Shown here piece by piece: positions 51,963 through 60,178 of a DNA stretch of 64,000 nt. The notes below the pieces were generated by a model. It searched no databases and was not told the origin of the DNA. It saw nothing but the letters and a program-made list of their open reading frames with translations. The DNA is from Phyllobacterium zundukense. GTDB taxonomy: Bacteria > Pseudomonadota > Alphaproteobacteria > Rhizobiales > Rhizobiaceae. The position numbers and the translations under genes are program-made. Each line of letters starts with the position of its first letter. Position 1 is the first letter of the stretch. The DNA is taken from positions 2,463,001 to 2,527,000 of the forward strand of contig NZ_CP104973.1 in assembly GCF_025452195.1 (NCBI RefSeq), written 5' to 3'.

Positions 51963-53009
51963 ATGAAAAACATGGAATCAGAACGACATAACAAAATACC
52001 CTCTTCACAATCCCAGCATTCGCGCAAGCGCACCGGCATTGAATGGCCAACGATTGGCTTGATGACAGCCTGCTACGGGCTCTGGTTTTTCTCCGGCTTT
52101 TACGTCTACGACACTATGCCGTTGGCTGCTCTGGCAGCGATGGCAATTTCGGTCGCGTTGCATTCTTCCCTACAACATGAAGTTCTGCACGGCCATCCAA
52201 CGCGCAGTGGCCTTGTCAACGAAATCCTGATTTCGTTGCCGATTGGTCTCGTTTTCCCTTACCGGCGGTACAAGCATCTTCATCTCAAGCACCATGCGGA
52301 TGAGCGGCTGACAGATCCCTATGATGATCCCGAAAGTTACTACCGGGCCATGGGCGACTGGGAAAAATTGCCGGCATTCGTCAAATCACTCCTCAACTGG
52401 AACAACACGCTGAGTGGCCGGATTATTATTGGCCCAATTCTGATGGCGATTGGCTTTGTCATCGCTGAGGTGAAACTGGTTGCTGGAGGCGACAGGAAGA
52501 CGCGCACCGCCTGGCTTTTGCATGGCGCCGGACTTGTTCCAATGCTCGGCCTGGTATGGCTGGTCTTCGGAATTCCGCTTTGGATTTATGCGCTGACGGC
52601 TGTTTATTGGGGTCTGTCAATCATCTCGATCCGCAGCTACTGCGAACACCAATGGTCGGAGCGCCCGGATGGGCGGACGATTATCGTGGAGAAATCGCCT
52701 CTCGCTCTCATATTCCTTAATAACAACCTGCATTTTGTGCACCATAAACGGCCAACTGCGCCTTGGTATGATCTGCCGGAGCTCTATCGCGAACAGCGCG
52801 AGGAATGGCAGCGCATGAATGGTGGTTATGTCTTCCGCAATTATTTCGAAATTTTGCGTGCATATGCATTCCGCAAAAAACAGGAAGTCGTTCACCCCGT
52901 TCTTCGTCGTGAGCCGGCTCCAGGGCGGGCCTTCCGGCCACGCCGCCATGGCATCAGTCTGCAGGGCGGCTCAACAATGCCTATTCCCGCCGAGCCGCCG
53001 AAAGAGTAA
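51963..53009 (+). CDS. Membrane fatty-acid desaturase/hydroxylase-like di-iron protein
   Basis: A 348-residue membrane protein with the three histidine boxes of the desaturase superfamily: HEVLHGH (residues ~82), HLKHH (~117) and HFVHH (~259), plus about four to six helices. These enzymes use di-iron and O2 to desaturate or hydroxylate. Its partner genes are a PhnD-like protein 9 bp downstream and, across a convergent end, betaine-degrading enzymes, so the substrate might be a betaine-type compound, such as a hydroxylation of carnitine or choline relatives. This is inference; lipid desaturation is equally possible. The TTG at 51936 is rejected as start. Confidence 0.8.
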   Translation: MKNMESERHNKIPSSQSQHSRKRTGIEWPTIGLMTACYGLWFFSGFYVYDTMPLAALAAMAISVALHSSLQHEVLHGHPTRSGLVNEILISLPIGLVFPYRRYKHLHLKHHADERLTDPYDDPESYYRAMGDWEKLPAFVKSLLNWNNTLSGRIIIGPILMAIGFVIAEVKLVAGGDRKTRTAWLLHGAGLVPMLGLVWLVFGIPLWIYALTAVYWGLSIISIRSYCEHQWSERPDGRTIIVEKSPLALIFLNNNLHFVHHKRPTAPWYDLPELYREQREEWQRMNGGYVFRNYFEILRAYAFRKKQEVVHPVLRREPAPGRAFRPRRHGISLQGGSTMPIPAEPPKE

Positions 53010-53018
53010 ACAAACTGC

Positions 53019-53786
53019 ATGACACTTGTGGCGGCTTTGCCGATGTATGACTGGCCGGAACGGCGCGCTGACATTGATGCGCAGTGGGTTGTGTTGCGCG
53101 ATACCCTGCGTTCAAATGGATTTGACGCGCCGGATTTTCTGGCGCGCCGCAATGCTGATCTGCCGGCGGTTCCTGGCGGCATCAAAGATAAGACTGGCAA
53201 TGTCATCGCGCCAGATCCAGCCGTACTTCCACCCGACGAGTTAGATCGGCAGGCGCTGTGGTGTCATCCAGGTTTACTCTTTGCCCAAGCCTGCTGGGGC
53301 CCGTTGGAATTGGGTCTTCAAGCCTATGTCCATGTTCTCGGGCAGGATGACTACTCTGGCGTTGATGGTGGCAATGGTGAACTTTACTCAAGCGCACTGG
53401 TTATGCGGCGAGGCGAGGGGACGCCTATCAAGGCGCCAGTCGGCGGAGAGGCCAGCCTGCCTGTGGAAGTAATGCGGCGGAAACGGCTCGCGTTCAATAG
53501 TCATGACTCCATGTCCGGCTATCTCGCTCTTCAGCGGGACCTCGAAGCCCAGGGAGAGACGCTGGATCTGTTTATCAGCCGTACGGAGACTGGCGGGCAT
53601 CGCCATTCCGTTGACGCTGTTGCGGCTGGCCGGGCAGATATCGCTGCTATCGATTGCAAATCCTGGGAACTGGCGCAGCGCTACGATGAAGCAGCCAGCG
53701 CCTTGGTGGTCGTCGGCTGGACGGGCAAGCGCAAAGGCTTGCCCTACATTTCGGCCTTTGAGTTACCCGCGCATCTTTTCGCCTGA
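53019..53786 (+). CDS. PhnD-like substrate-binding fold protein without signal peptide
   Basis: A 255-residue protein with a periplasmic-binding type II fold of the phosphonate-binding (PF12974) kind: TLVAALPMYDWPERRADID, FNSHDSMSGYLAL, HRHSVDAVAAGRADIAAIDC. The SMSGY and GRADIAAID segments are the ligand-contact positions in PhnD. There is no signal peptide or lipobox, so it is probably cytoplasmic, and no ABC permease is near. It may be a ligand-binding or enzymatic partner of the desaturase-like protein. Its end overlaps the convergent DMGDH-like gene by 24 bp. Confidence 0.7.
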   Translation: MTLVAALPMYDWPERRADIDAQWVVLRDTLRSNGFDAPDFLARRNADLPAVPGGIKDKTGNVIAPDPAVLPPDELDRQALWCHPGLLFAQACWGPLELGLQAYVHVLGQDDYSGVDGGNGELYSSALVMRRGEGTPIKAPVGGEASLPVEVMRRKRLAFNSHDSMSGYLALQRDLEAQGETLDLFISRTETGGHRHSVDAVAAGRADIAAIDCKSWELAQRYDEAASALVVVGWTGKRKGLPYISAFELPAHLFA

Positions 53787-56339
53787 CGGATCAAACGGCG
53801 GCTCCAGGTTTATCCGGGCGGCGCGGCGAACGCCGAGAATTTCCACCTCGAACAGGCCCTGCTTTTCACTTTTGGCGAGTTCTGCCGGCACGTAGCCTTG
53901 AGCCATTGACTGGCCGACATAATGAGCATAGCCGCCGGACGTGACCCAGCCAACAACGCGCCATTCGCCTTGCACAGCTCCCTTGTCGCCCTCATGGGAA
54001 ACCACCGCCCCTGTTGCGTCAAAGCGCGGAGCGCCGACACCATGACCTGCCTGAACCGTCCCGTAATCCTTCGAGGTTTTGGCCCAGATCGGCTCGTCGC
54101 CCATCACATCGGCCGCATCCTCGCCATGCGGCATGTCAATCAGGAAGGAGACGCGGCGCAGCTTCGTGCTCGTTCCGGCATCAAACTCGGCCTTCTCCTT
54201 AGCTGCCGATTCCCGGCCGATAAAGTCATTCTTCGAAAGCTTGATGAAGCGGTCCATTGAGCCTTCATACGGGCCGTAGATCGGGCGCAGTTCGCGGAAC
54301 CATGTGGGAAAATTTTTCTCCAGCCGCATGGCGAGCAATGCGCGCATGCCAAAATCCACAATGTTGTATTCGGCGCCCGCCTCCTTGATCGCCTGGTAGA
54401 CGAGGCGCTGGTAAGCAGGCTCCATCCAGATCTCATAGCCGAGATCGCCTGTATAGGAGATGCGATTGACCTTGCACGGCGCGCCGCCAACAGCGATCTC
54501 GCGGAAGTCCATGAAGCGGAAAGCAGCATTGGAAACGTCTTCATCAACAAGCTTGGTAAGTAGATCGCGTGCTCCGGGACCGGCAATCGCCAGTCCCACC
54601 AGCGTTTGATCGAAGCGATGGATTTTCACCGAACCATCCTTCGGTTGCTGCTTCTGGAACCAGCGCATGTGATAGCGCTGTGCTGCGGACGATCCCCAAA
54701 TCAGGAACCGCTCGTCCGCGGCCTTGGCGATAGTGAAATCGCCGATCAGCTTGCCTTTCTCGTTCAGCATGGGCGTAAGGACTAGGCGCCCGATCTTTGG
54801 CATTGTGTTGGTCATCAGGCGCGACAGGAAGTCCTCGGCACCAGCACCGGTCACTTCATACTTGGCGAAGTTGGCGATTTCCGTGACGCCGACGTTTTCA
54901 CGCGTTGCCCGAACCTCATTGCCGACATGCTCGAAGTCGTTCGAGCGATGATAGGAGACGATATCGTGGGCATCCGTGCCCTTGGGCGCGAACCAGAGCG
55001 GAGTTTCAAGACCCCAGGAATCGCCCATCACGGCATTCTGGGCGACCATCGTGTCGTAGAGGGGCGTCGTCTGCTGAGGACGCGCAGCGGGCAGCTCTTC
55101 GTTGGGGAAGCGGATGGAAAAGCGGCGCGAATAGTTTTCGCGAACCTTGGCGTTGGTATAGCGCAAGGTTGCCCACTCACCGAAGCGGGCGACGTCCATG
55201 CCCCATACATCGAATCCGGGTTCGCCATGCACCATCCAGTTGGAGAGGGCGAGGCCAACGCCGCCGCCTTGGCTGAAACCAGCCATGACGGCGCAGGCCG
55301 TCCAGTAATTGGTGAGGCCAGGAACCGGTCCGACAAGCGGGTTGCCGTCCGGCGCAAACGTAAAGGGGCCATTGATGATCTGCTTGATGCCGGCCTTCTC
55401 GATGCCCGGAAAATGCTTGAAACCCACTTCGAGGGAAGGGGCGATGCGGTCAATGTCCGGTGCCAGCAGTTCGTGGCCGAAATCCCATGGCGTGTTGACT
55501 GGCGACCACGGCTTCGCCGCCTTTTCATAGGTGCCGAGCAGGATTCCGTTGCGCTCTTGGCGGGTATATATCTCGCCCTTGAAATCCATGACGCCGATGA
55601 GTTCGCGCCCGGTGGTTTTGTTGAACTCCATGACTTCGGGCACGTCCTCTGTGAGGAGATACATGTGCTCCATGGCAAGGACTGGCAGTTCCAGACCGAC
55701 CATGCGGCCGACTTCACGGGCCCACAGACCGCCGCAATTGACGACATGTTCGGCCTTTACCGTGCCTTGTTCCGTGACAACATTCCAGGTCCCATCCGTT
55801 TCCTGTGTCAGTTCAACGACGCGGTTACGCAAGCTTATTTCCGCGCCAAGCTTGCGCGCTGCCTTGGCATAGGCGTGGGTCGTGCCGGATGGGTCGAGGT
55901 GACCTTCGACTGGGTCCCACATGGCGCCGACGAAGTTGGTCTCGTCCATCAGCGGGAACATCGCTTTGGCTTCCGAGGGTGTGATCAGTTCAGTATCCAT
56001 GCCGAGATAGCGGCCACGTGCGTGCGCCAATCGTAGAAAATCCATACGCTCCGGCGAGTCGGCCATCATGACGCCGCCGGTCAGATGCAGGCCGCATGAC
56101 TGTTCGGAAAGCTCCTCGATCTCTTTGTAAAGGCTGACCGTATAGGCTTGGAGTTTGGCCACGTTCGGATCGCCGTTGAGGGTATGAAAGCCGCCGGCAG
56201 CGTGCCAGGATGAGCCTGATGTCAGTTCAGAGCGCTCGATCAGCAGGACGTCGGTCCATCCAGCACGCGCCAGGTGATAGAGCACAGAGCATCCAACGAC
56301 ACCGCCTCCTATGACAACTGCTTTAACGTGCGATTTCAT
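53763..56339 (-). CDS. Dimethylglycine dehydrogenase-like FAD/GcvT fusion protein, copy 2
   Basis: An 858-residue relative of the protein at 31021, with the same order: DAO domain (VVIGGGVVGCSVLYHL; SGSSWHAAGGFHTLNGD with the possible covalent-FAD His), FAO_M linker (WATLRYTNAKVRENYSRRF), and GcvT domains (ENVGVTEIANFAKYEVTGAG; YTGDLGYEIWME). The extra SHEGDKGAVQGEWRVVGWV near the end is not in copy 1. It is the last gene of the proX-proW-proV-mttB-like run and would oxidise the demethylated product of the transported amine. Confidence 0.88.
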   Translation of the reverse strand: MKSHVKAVVIGGGVVGCSVLYHLARAGWTDVLLIERSELTSGSSWHAAGGFHTLNGDPNVAKLQAYTVSLYKEIEELSEQSCGLHLTGGVMMADSPERMDFLRLAHARGRYLGMDTELITPSEAKAMFPLMDETNFVGAMWDPVEGHLDPSGTTHAYAKAARKLGAEISLRNRVVELTQETDGTWNVVTEQGTVKAEHVVNCGGLWAREVGRMVGLELPVLAMEHMYLLTEDVPEVMEFNKTTGRELIGVMDFKGEIYTRQERNGILLGTYEKAAKPWSPVNTPWDFGHELLAPDIDRIAPSLEVGFKHFPGIEKAGIKQIINGPFTFAPDGNPLVGPVPGLTNYWTACAVMAGFSQGGGVGLALSNWMVHGEPGFDVWGMDVARFGEWATLRYTNAKVRENYSRRFSIRFPNEELPAARPQQTTPLYDTMVAQNAVMGDSWGLETPLWFAPKGTDAHDIVSYHRSNDFEHVGNEVRATRENVGVTEIANFAKYEVTGAGAEDFLSRLMTNTMPKIGRLVLTPMLNEKGKLIGDFTIAKAADERFLIWGSSAAQRYHMRWFQKQQPKDGSVKIHRFDQTLVGLAIAGPGARDLLTKLVDEDVSNAAFRFMDFREIAVGGAPCKVNRISYTGDLGYEIWMEPAYQRLVYQAIKEAGAEYNIVDFGMRALLAMRLEKNFPTWFRELRPIYGPYEGSMDRFIKLSKNDFIGRESAAKEKAEFDAGTSTKLRRVSFLIDMPHGEDAADVMGDEPIWAKTSKDYGTVQAGHGVGAPRFDATGAVVSHEGDKGAVQGEWRVVGWVTSGGYAHYVGQSMAQGYVPAELAKSEKQGLFEVEILGVRRAARINLEPPFDPSGEKMRG

Positions 56340-56398
56340 ATTCTTATGCCTCGTACATGGAAATTTGATTCAACGTCTTGAGAGTCTGACTCAACCGA

Positions 56399-57979
56399 TC
56401 AGAAATCAGTGGGAGCACCACCCTCGGCCTTGCGCTTTGCAACGAAGGCATTGATTTCTTCTTCAATAGCCGGATTGATCGCCGGCTTCTCATAGATGGC
56501 GAGGCGTTCTTTCCAGATGCGGTTGGCCCGCTCGATCGCCGTTGGTGAACCGGCTTCTTGCCAGCTCTCGTAGTTACGCCAGTCTGAAATGATGGGTGCA
56601 TAAAAGGCAGTCTTGTAGCGGGATTGGGTGTGGGCAGTGCCAAAGAAGTGGCCGCCCGGGCCGACATCGCGCATAGCGTCGAGACCCAGCGCATCCTCAG
56701 ACAAATCAAGCGGTGTCAGGAATTCTGCGACCATCTGCAAGAGATCGAAATCGAGGATCATCTTTTCATAAGAACAGCAAAGCCCACCTTCCAGCCAGCC
56801 CGCGGAATGCAGCATGAAATTGCCGCCACCCTGGATCGCGCCCCAAAGCGAGAACACCGATTCATAGGCAGCCTGGGCATCCACCGTGTTAGCTGCACAC
56901 ACATTGGACGTGCGATAGGGAATGCCGTAGCGCCGGGCAAGCTGACCGCCGACCATCTGGGCCTTCATATATTCCGGCGTGCCAAAGGCGGGGGCACCCG
57001 ATTTCATGTCGACATTGGAAGTGAATCCGCCGTATCCGACGGGAGCGCCCTTCTTGACCATCTGCGTGAAGGAAATACCGGCCAACGCTTCGGCATTCTG
57101 TTGGACCAGCGCACCTGCGATGGTAACGGGGGCCATCGCGCCCGCAAGAGTGAAGGGCGTGACAATGACGATTTGGCCATTGCCCGACATCTGAATGATG
57201 CCTTCCATCATCGGGATATCGAGCTTCAAAGGCGAATTGGTGTTGATGATCGTATAGCAAGATGCCTCGTTCTGCAGCTGCTCGTGACTGATACCACGAG
57301 CGAGCCGCGCGATTTCAATACCGTCTTGATTGCGTTCCTTGCCGAGAGAATAGATGTGAAACGGCTTGTCGGTGAGCGTTGCCAGATCCCGAATACATTC
57401 GAGGTGACGCACCGAAGGATGGATATCGATCGGTTCTACAGGATATCCCCCGGTTGCATTGATGATATTGTGCATCTGGGCCAGTTTCAGGAAATTGCGG
57501 AAATCCGCCTGATTGCCCGAGCGCCTGCCATTGTCGGTGTCGGAGCAATTCGGCGCCGATCCCATTTGGGCAAAGATCAGATTATTGCCGCCAAAACGCA
57601 CATTATGTGCGGGGTTGCGAGCATGCAGCGTGAACTCGGATGGCGCGTGGCTGACATACTCAAGGATCATTTCCTTGTCGAAATGAACGCGCATTGTGCC
57701 AGGAGTGACGTCCGCGCCGGCCTGCTTCATGATTTCGCGTGCACCGTCGTGCAGCACGTCCACGCCAATCTCCTGGAGCACTTTAAGCGATGCATCGTGG
57801 ATCGATTCAAGTTCATCGTCGGAAACGATCTTTGTCGGTGCAAACGGGATTTTGAGCTGCCGGAACGGGGGCTGATCAAAAGCACCGCTTTCAACGCTGC
57901 GTGGCCGCGCCCGCCCGCCACGTCTGCCATGGTCCCGAGCCGATGCGTTTGCGTCGATCTCAACTGCAGGTTCAGTCAT
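56399..57979 (-). CDS. MttB-superfamily corrinoid methyltransferase (non-pyrrolysine), copy 2
   Basis: A 526-residue MttB-type enzyme. LMQEIGVDVLHDG-like region, NATGGYPVEPIDIHPSVRH, NTNSPLKLDIPMMEG, VTPFTLAGAMAPVTIAGAL, SGAPAFGTPEYMK and SAGWLEGGLCCSYEKM match the family. No in-frame stop is present. The N-terminus carries a short Arg/Gly segment (RDHGRRGGRARPRS). It lies 116 bp after proV and 59 bp before the DMGDH-like gene. The active-site loop differs from copy 1 (IDIHPSVRHLEC against VDVPVNKRHLDM), so a different substrate is likely. Confidence 0.9.
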   Translation of the reverse strand: MTEPAVEIDANASARDHGRRGGRARPRSVESGAFDQPPFRQLKIPFAPTKIVSDDELESIHDASLKVLQEIGVDVLHDGAREIMKQAGADVTPGTMRVHFDKEMILEYVSHAPSEFTLHARNPAHNVRFGGNNLIFAQMGSAPNCSDTDNGRRSGNQADFRNFLKLAQMHNIINATGGYPVEPIDIHPSVRHLECIRDLATLTDKPFHIYSLGKERNQDGIEIARLARGISHEQLQNEASCYTIINTNSPLKLDIPMMEGIIQMSGNGQIVIVTPFTLAGAMAPVTIAGALVQQNAEALAGISFTQMVKKGAPVGYGGFTSNVDMKSGAPAFGTPEYMKAQMVGGQLARRYGIPYRTSNVCAANTVDAQAAYESVFSLWGAIQGGGNFMLHSAGWLEGGLCCSYEKMILDFDLLQMVAEFLTPLDLSEDALGLDAMRDVGPGGHFFGTAHTQSRYKTAFYAPIISDWRNYESWQEAGSPTAIERANRIWKERLAIYEKPAINPAIEEEINAFVAKRKAEGGAPTDF

Positions 57980-58095
57980 TGCTCATGCCCTCATTCGCAC
58001 CTGTCACAGGCGATGGTCCACTATCGCCAGAGCACGGCGCAGGGTGCGCGGCGTGAGCGACGCCGAGCGCAAGGGAAGCGACACCGACGCGTTGA

Positions 58096-59169
58096 CTATT
58101 CCGCTGCAGCTTTCGATGTCAGATGGCTGATCGGTGTGACCATCGCTTGAATCAAATTATTCATGCTGATGACCCCAGTGGGTTTCCCGTTATCATCAAT
58201 AACAGTTGCGTATTGCTGGTTGGCGTCGGTCATCGTCTTGGCAGCTTCTTCAAGAATCGTACCGGTTTTGACTGTCACACCGCCCGTTGCCGACGGCGCA
58301 CCGGATTGCGTGGCAATCGTGTCGACCATGATGACGCGGCCGCGATTGACCTCTTTTACGAAGCTCGAAATATACTCGTCTGCAGGTTTTAGAACGATAT
58401 CTTGCCCGGTTCCCTGTTGAACAACTTCACCGTCACGGAGGATTGCGATGCGATCACCCAGTCGCAAGGCCTCATCGAGATCGTGGGTGATGAAAACGAC
58501 CGTTTTCCTGATTTCCTTCTGCAGATCGAGAAGAACCGATTGCATATCCATTCGAATAAGCGGGTCGAGCGCCGAGAAAGCTTCGTCCATCAGCAGGATG
58601 GGCGCATCGTTGGTCAGGGCGCGAGCGAGACCGACACGTTGCTGCATGCCACCGGACAGCTGGTTAGGATAATGATCCTCAAAGCCTTTGAGTCCCACCC
58701 GGCCAATCCAACGCCTTGCCTGCTCCTCCTGCTTTTCCCGCGACAGGCCCTGTATCTCAAGGCCATAGACGGTGTTATCCAGCACTGTGCGATGAGGCAG
58801 CAAAGCAAATTTCTGGAAAACCATTGCCGTCTTGTGGCGCCGGAACTGACGCAGATCGTTCTGGTTCATCTTGCATACATCGGCGCCATCGATGATGACT
58901 TCACCTGCCGTTGGATCGATCAGGCGATTGATGTGGCGGATCAATGTGGACTTTCCTGAACCGGAGAGCCCCATAACAACTTGGATGCAACCGGCCGGCA
59001 TATCGATGTTGATGTCCCGCAAGCCAAGAACGTGTCCATGCTCTTCGTTGAGTTCGGTCTTCGACATGCCTTTCTTAACAGCCTCTACATAGGTTTGCGG
59101 TCTCTGGCCGAAAATCTTGTAGAGATTCTTGATCTTGATTCCTGCTCCCTGAACCGAACGATCAGCCAT
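58096..59169 (-). CDS. proV: Glycine betaine/proline-type ABC transporter ATP-binding protein
   Basis: A 357-residue ProV-type ATPase. Walker A is MGLSGSGKST, the signature is QLSGGMQQRVGLARAL and Walker B is ILLMDEAFSALDP. The C-terminal ~100 residues hold one CBS-like repeat (GKPTGVISMNNLIQAMV). ATG 59169 has GGAGG 6 bases upstream and overlaps proW by 8 bp. The ATPase energises the importer with ProW and ProX. The transported compound could be glycine betaine, proline betaine, carnitine, choline or TMAO. Confidence 0.93.
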   Translation of the reverse strand: MADRSVQGAGIKIKNLYKIFGQRPQTYVEAVKKGMSKTELNEEHGHVLGLRDINIDMPAGCIQVVMGLSGSGKSTLIRHINRLIDPTAGEVIIDGADVCKMNQNDLRQFRRHKTAMVFQKFALLPHRTVLDNTVYGLEIQGLSREKQEEQARRWIGRVGLKGFEDHYPNQLSGGMQQRVGLARALTNDAPILLMDEAFSALDPLIRMDMQSVLLDLQKEIRKTVVFITHDLDEALRLGDRIAILRDGEVVQQGTGQDIVLKPADEYISSFVKEVNRGRVIMVDTIATQSGAPSATGGVTVKTGTILEEAAKTMTDANQQYATVIDDNGKPTGVISMNNLIQAMVTPISHLTSKAAAE

Positions 59170-60049
59170 GGACAACCTCCTGGTGCTTTTGTAGACGCTT
59201 GCCATAGGCCTGACTAACGCGGTCAAAGATGATGGCTATGCCAACAATGGCAAGGCCGTTGAAAAGTCCGAGCGAGAAGAATTGACCGTTGACCGAACGC
59301 AACACAGGCTGTCCAAGTCCCTGGACGCCGATCATGGATGCGATAACCACCATGGCGAGAGCCATCATGATTGTCTGGTTGATGCCAGCCATGATTGTCG
59401 GCAGAGCGAGGGGTATCTGGACGTTCCTCAATCGCTGCCAACTTGATGAACCGAATGCATCGGCTGCCTCCAGTACATCCTTGTCGACGAGCCTGATACC
59501 AAGATTGGTCAGCCGAATCATCGGCGGAATAGCGTAGATCACAACGGCGATAAGGCCCGGGACCTTGCCGATGCCGAGCAACATCACAACCGGAATCAAA
59601 TAGACGAAGCTCGGCATTGTCTGCATGACGTCAAGGATGGGATTGACCATGCGCTGGAAACCATCAGAACGCGCCATGACGATGCCAATCGGGATACCGA
59701 CGACGATGGAAACGACCGTGCCGACGAAAATCATGGCAATGGTCTTCATCGCATCACTCCACATATCGAAATAGCCGATCAGGAGAAGGGTCAGGATGGT
59801 GCCGCCTACGATCTTCCAGTTGCGGCTGGCAATCCAGGCAATGCCGCCAATGAGAACGATCATGACCGGCCACGGCGTCGTCGTCATAAAACGTTCTGCC
59901 TGAATAAGGAAATACTGCAGGGGTTGAAAAAACGACTCGATGACATCGCCGTACTGACGGGTGAACGCCTTGAAACCCTCGTCCATCGCCTTTTTCAAGT
60001 TGCGCAGCGTGTCGTCATTCATATTGGGAAATCTGTAAAACCATTCCAT
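59162..60049 (-). CDS. proW: Glycine betaine/proline-type ABC transporter permease
   Basis: A 295-residue permease with a 60-residue N-terminal arm and about six helices. The EAA loop for the ATPase is EAADAFGSSSWQRLRNVQIP. PSFVYLIPVVMLLGIGKVPG and MVVIASMIGVQGLG are typical ProW helices. It overlaps proV by 8 bp and follows proX by about 130 bp, with a hairpin between. Confidence 0.92.
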   Translation of the reverse strand: MEWFYRFPNMNDDTLRNLKKAMDEGFKAFTRQYGDVIESFFQPLQYFLIQAERFMTTTPWPVMIVLIGGIAWIASRNWKIVGGTILTLLLIGYFDMWSDAMKTIAMIFVGTVVSIVVGIPIGIVMARSDGFQRMVNPILDVMQTMPSFVYLIPVVMLLGIGKVPGLIAVVIYAIPPMIRLTNLGIRLVDKDVLEAADAFGSSSWQRLRNVQIPLALPTIMAGINQTIMMALAMVVIASMIGVQGLGQPVLRSVNGQFFSLGLFNGLAIVGIAIIFDRVSQAYGKRLQKHQEVVHG

Positions 60050-60143
60050 TTGTCTGTGCCCCTTCTATAGCCACCCCCAAGCGCTACGCTTTCTGAATGG
60101 CTGAAGTGGTTGAACGCTATGACGTTCAACCTATCAAGAGTAG

Positions 60144-60172
60144 GATACGGCGAAGCCCTGCTTCGCCGTATC
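60144..60172 (-). terminator. Intercistronic hairpin between proX and proW
   Basis: A 12-bp perfect stem (GATACGGCGAAG / CTTCGCCGTATC) with a 5-base loop, 7 bp past the proX stop. There is no T-tract. It probably stabilises the proX mRNA and lowers expression of the downstream genes, a common device for making excess binding protein. Confidence 0.75.
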
Positions 60173-60178
60173 TGACAA

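Noticed and set aside
56624..58150. 508-aa plus-strand ORF antisense to mttB-like copy 2
   Set aside because: Long only because of GC-rich third positions; the minus strand is a clear MttB-family protein.
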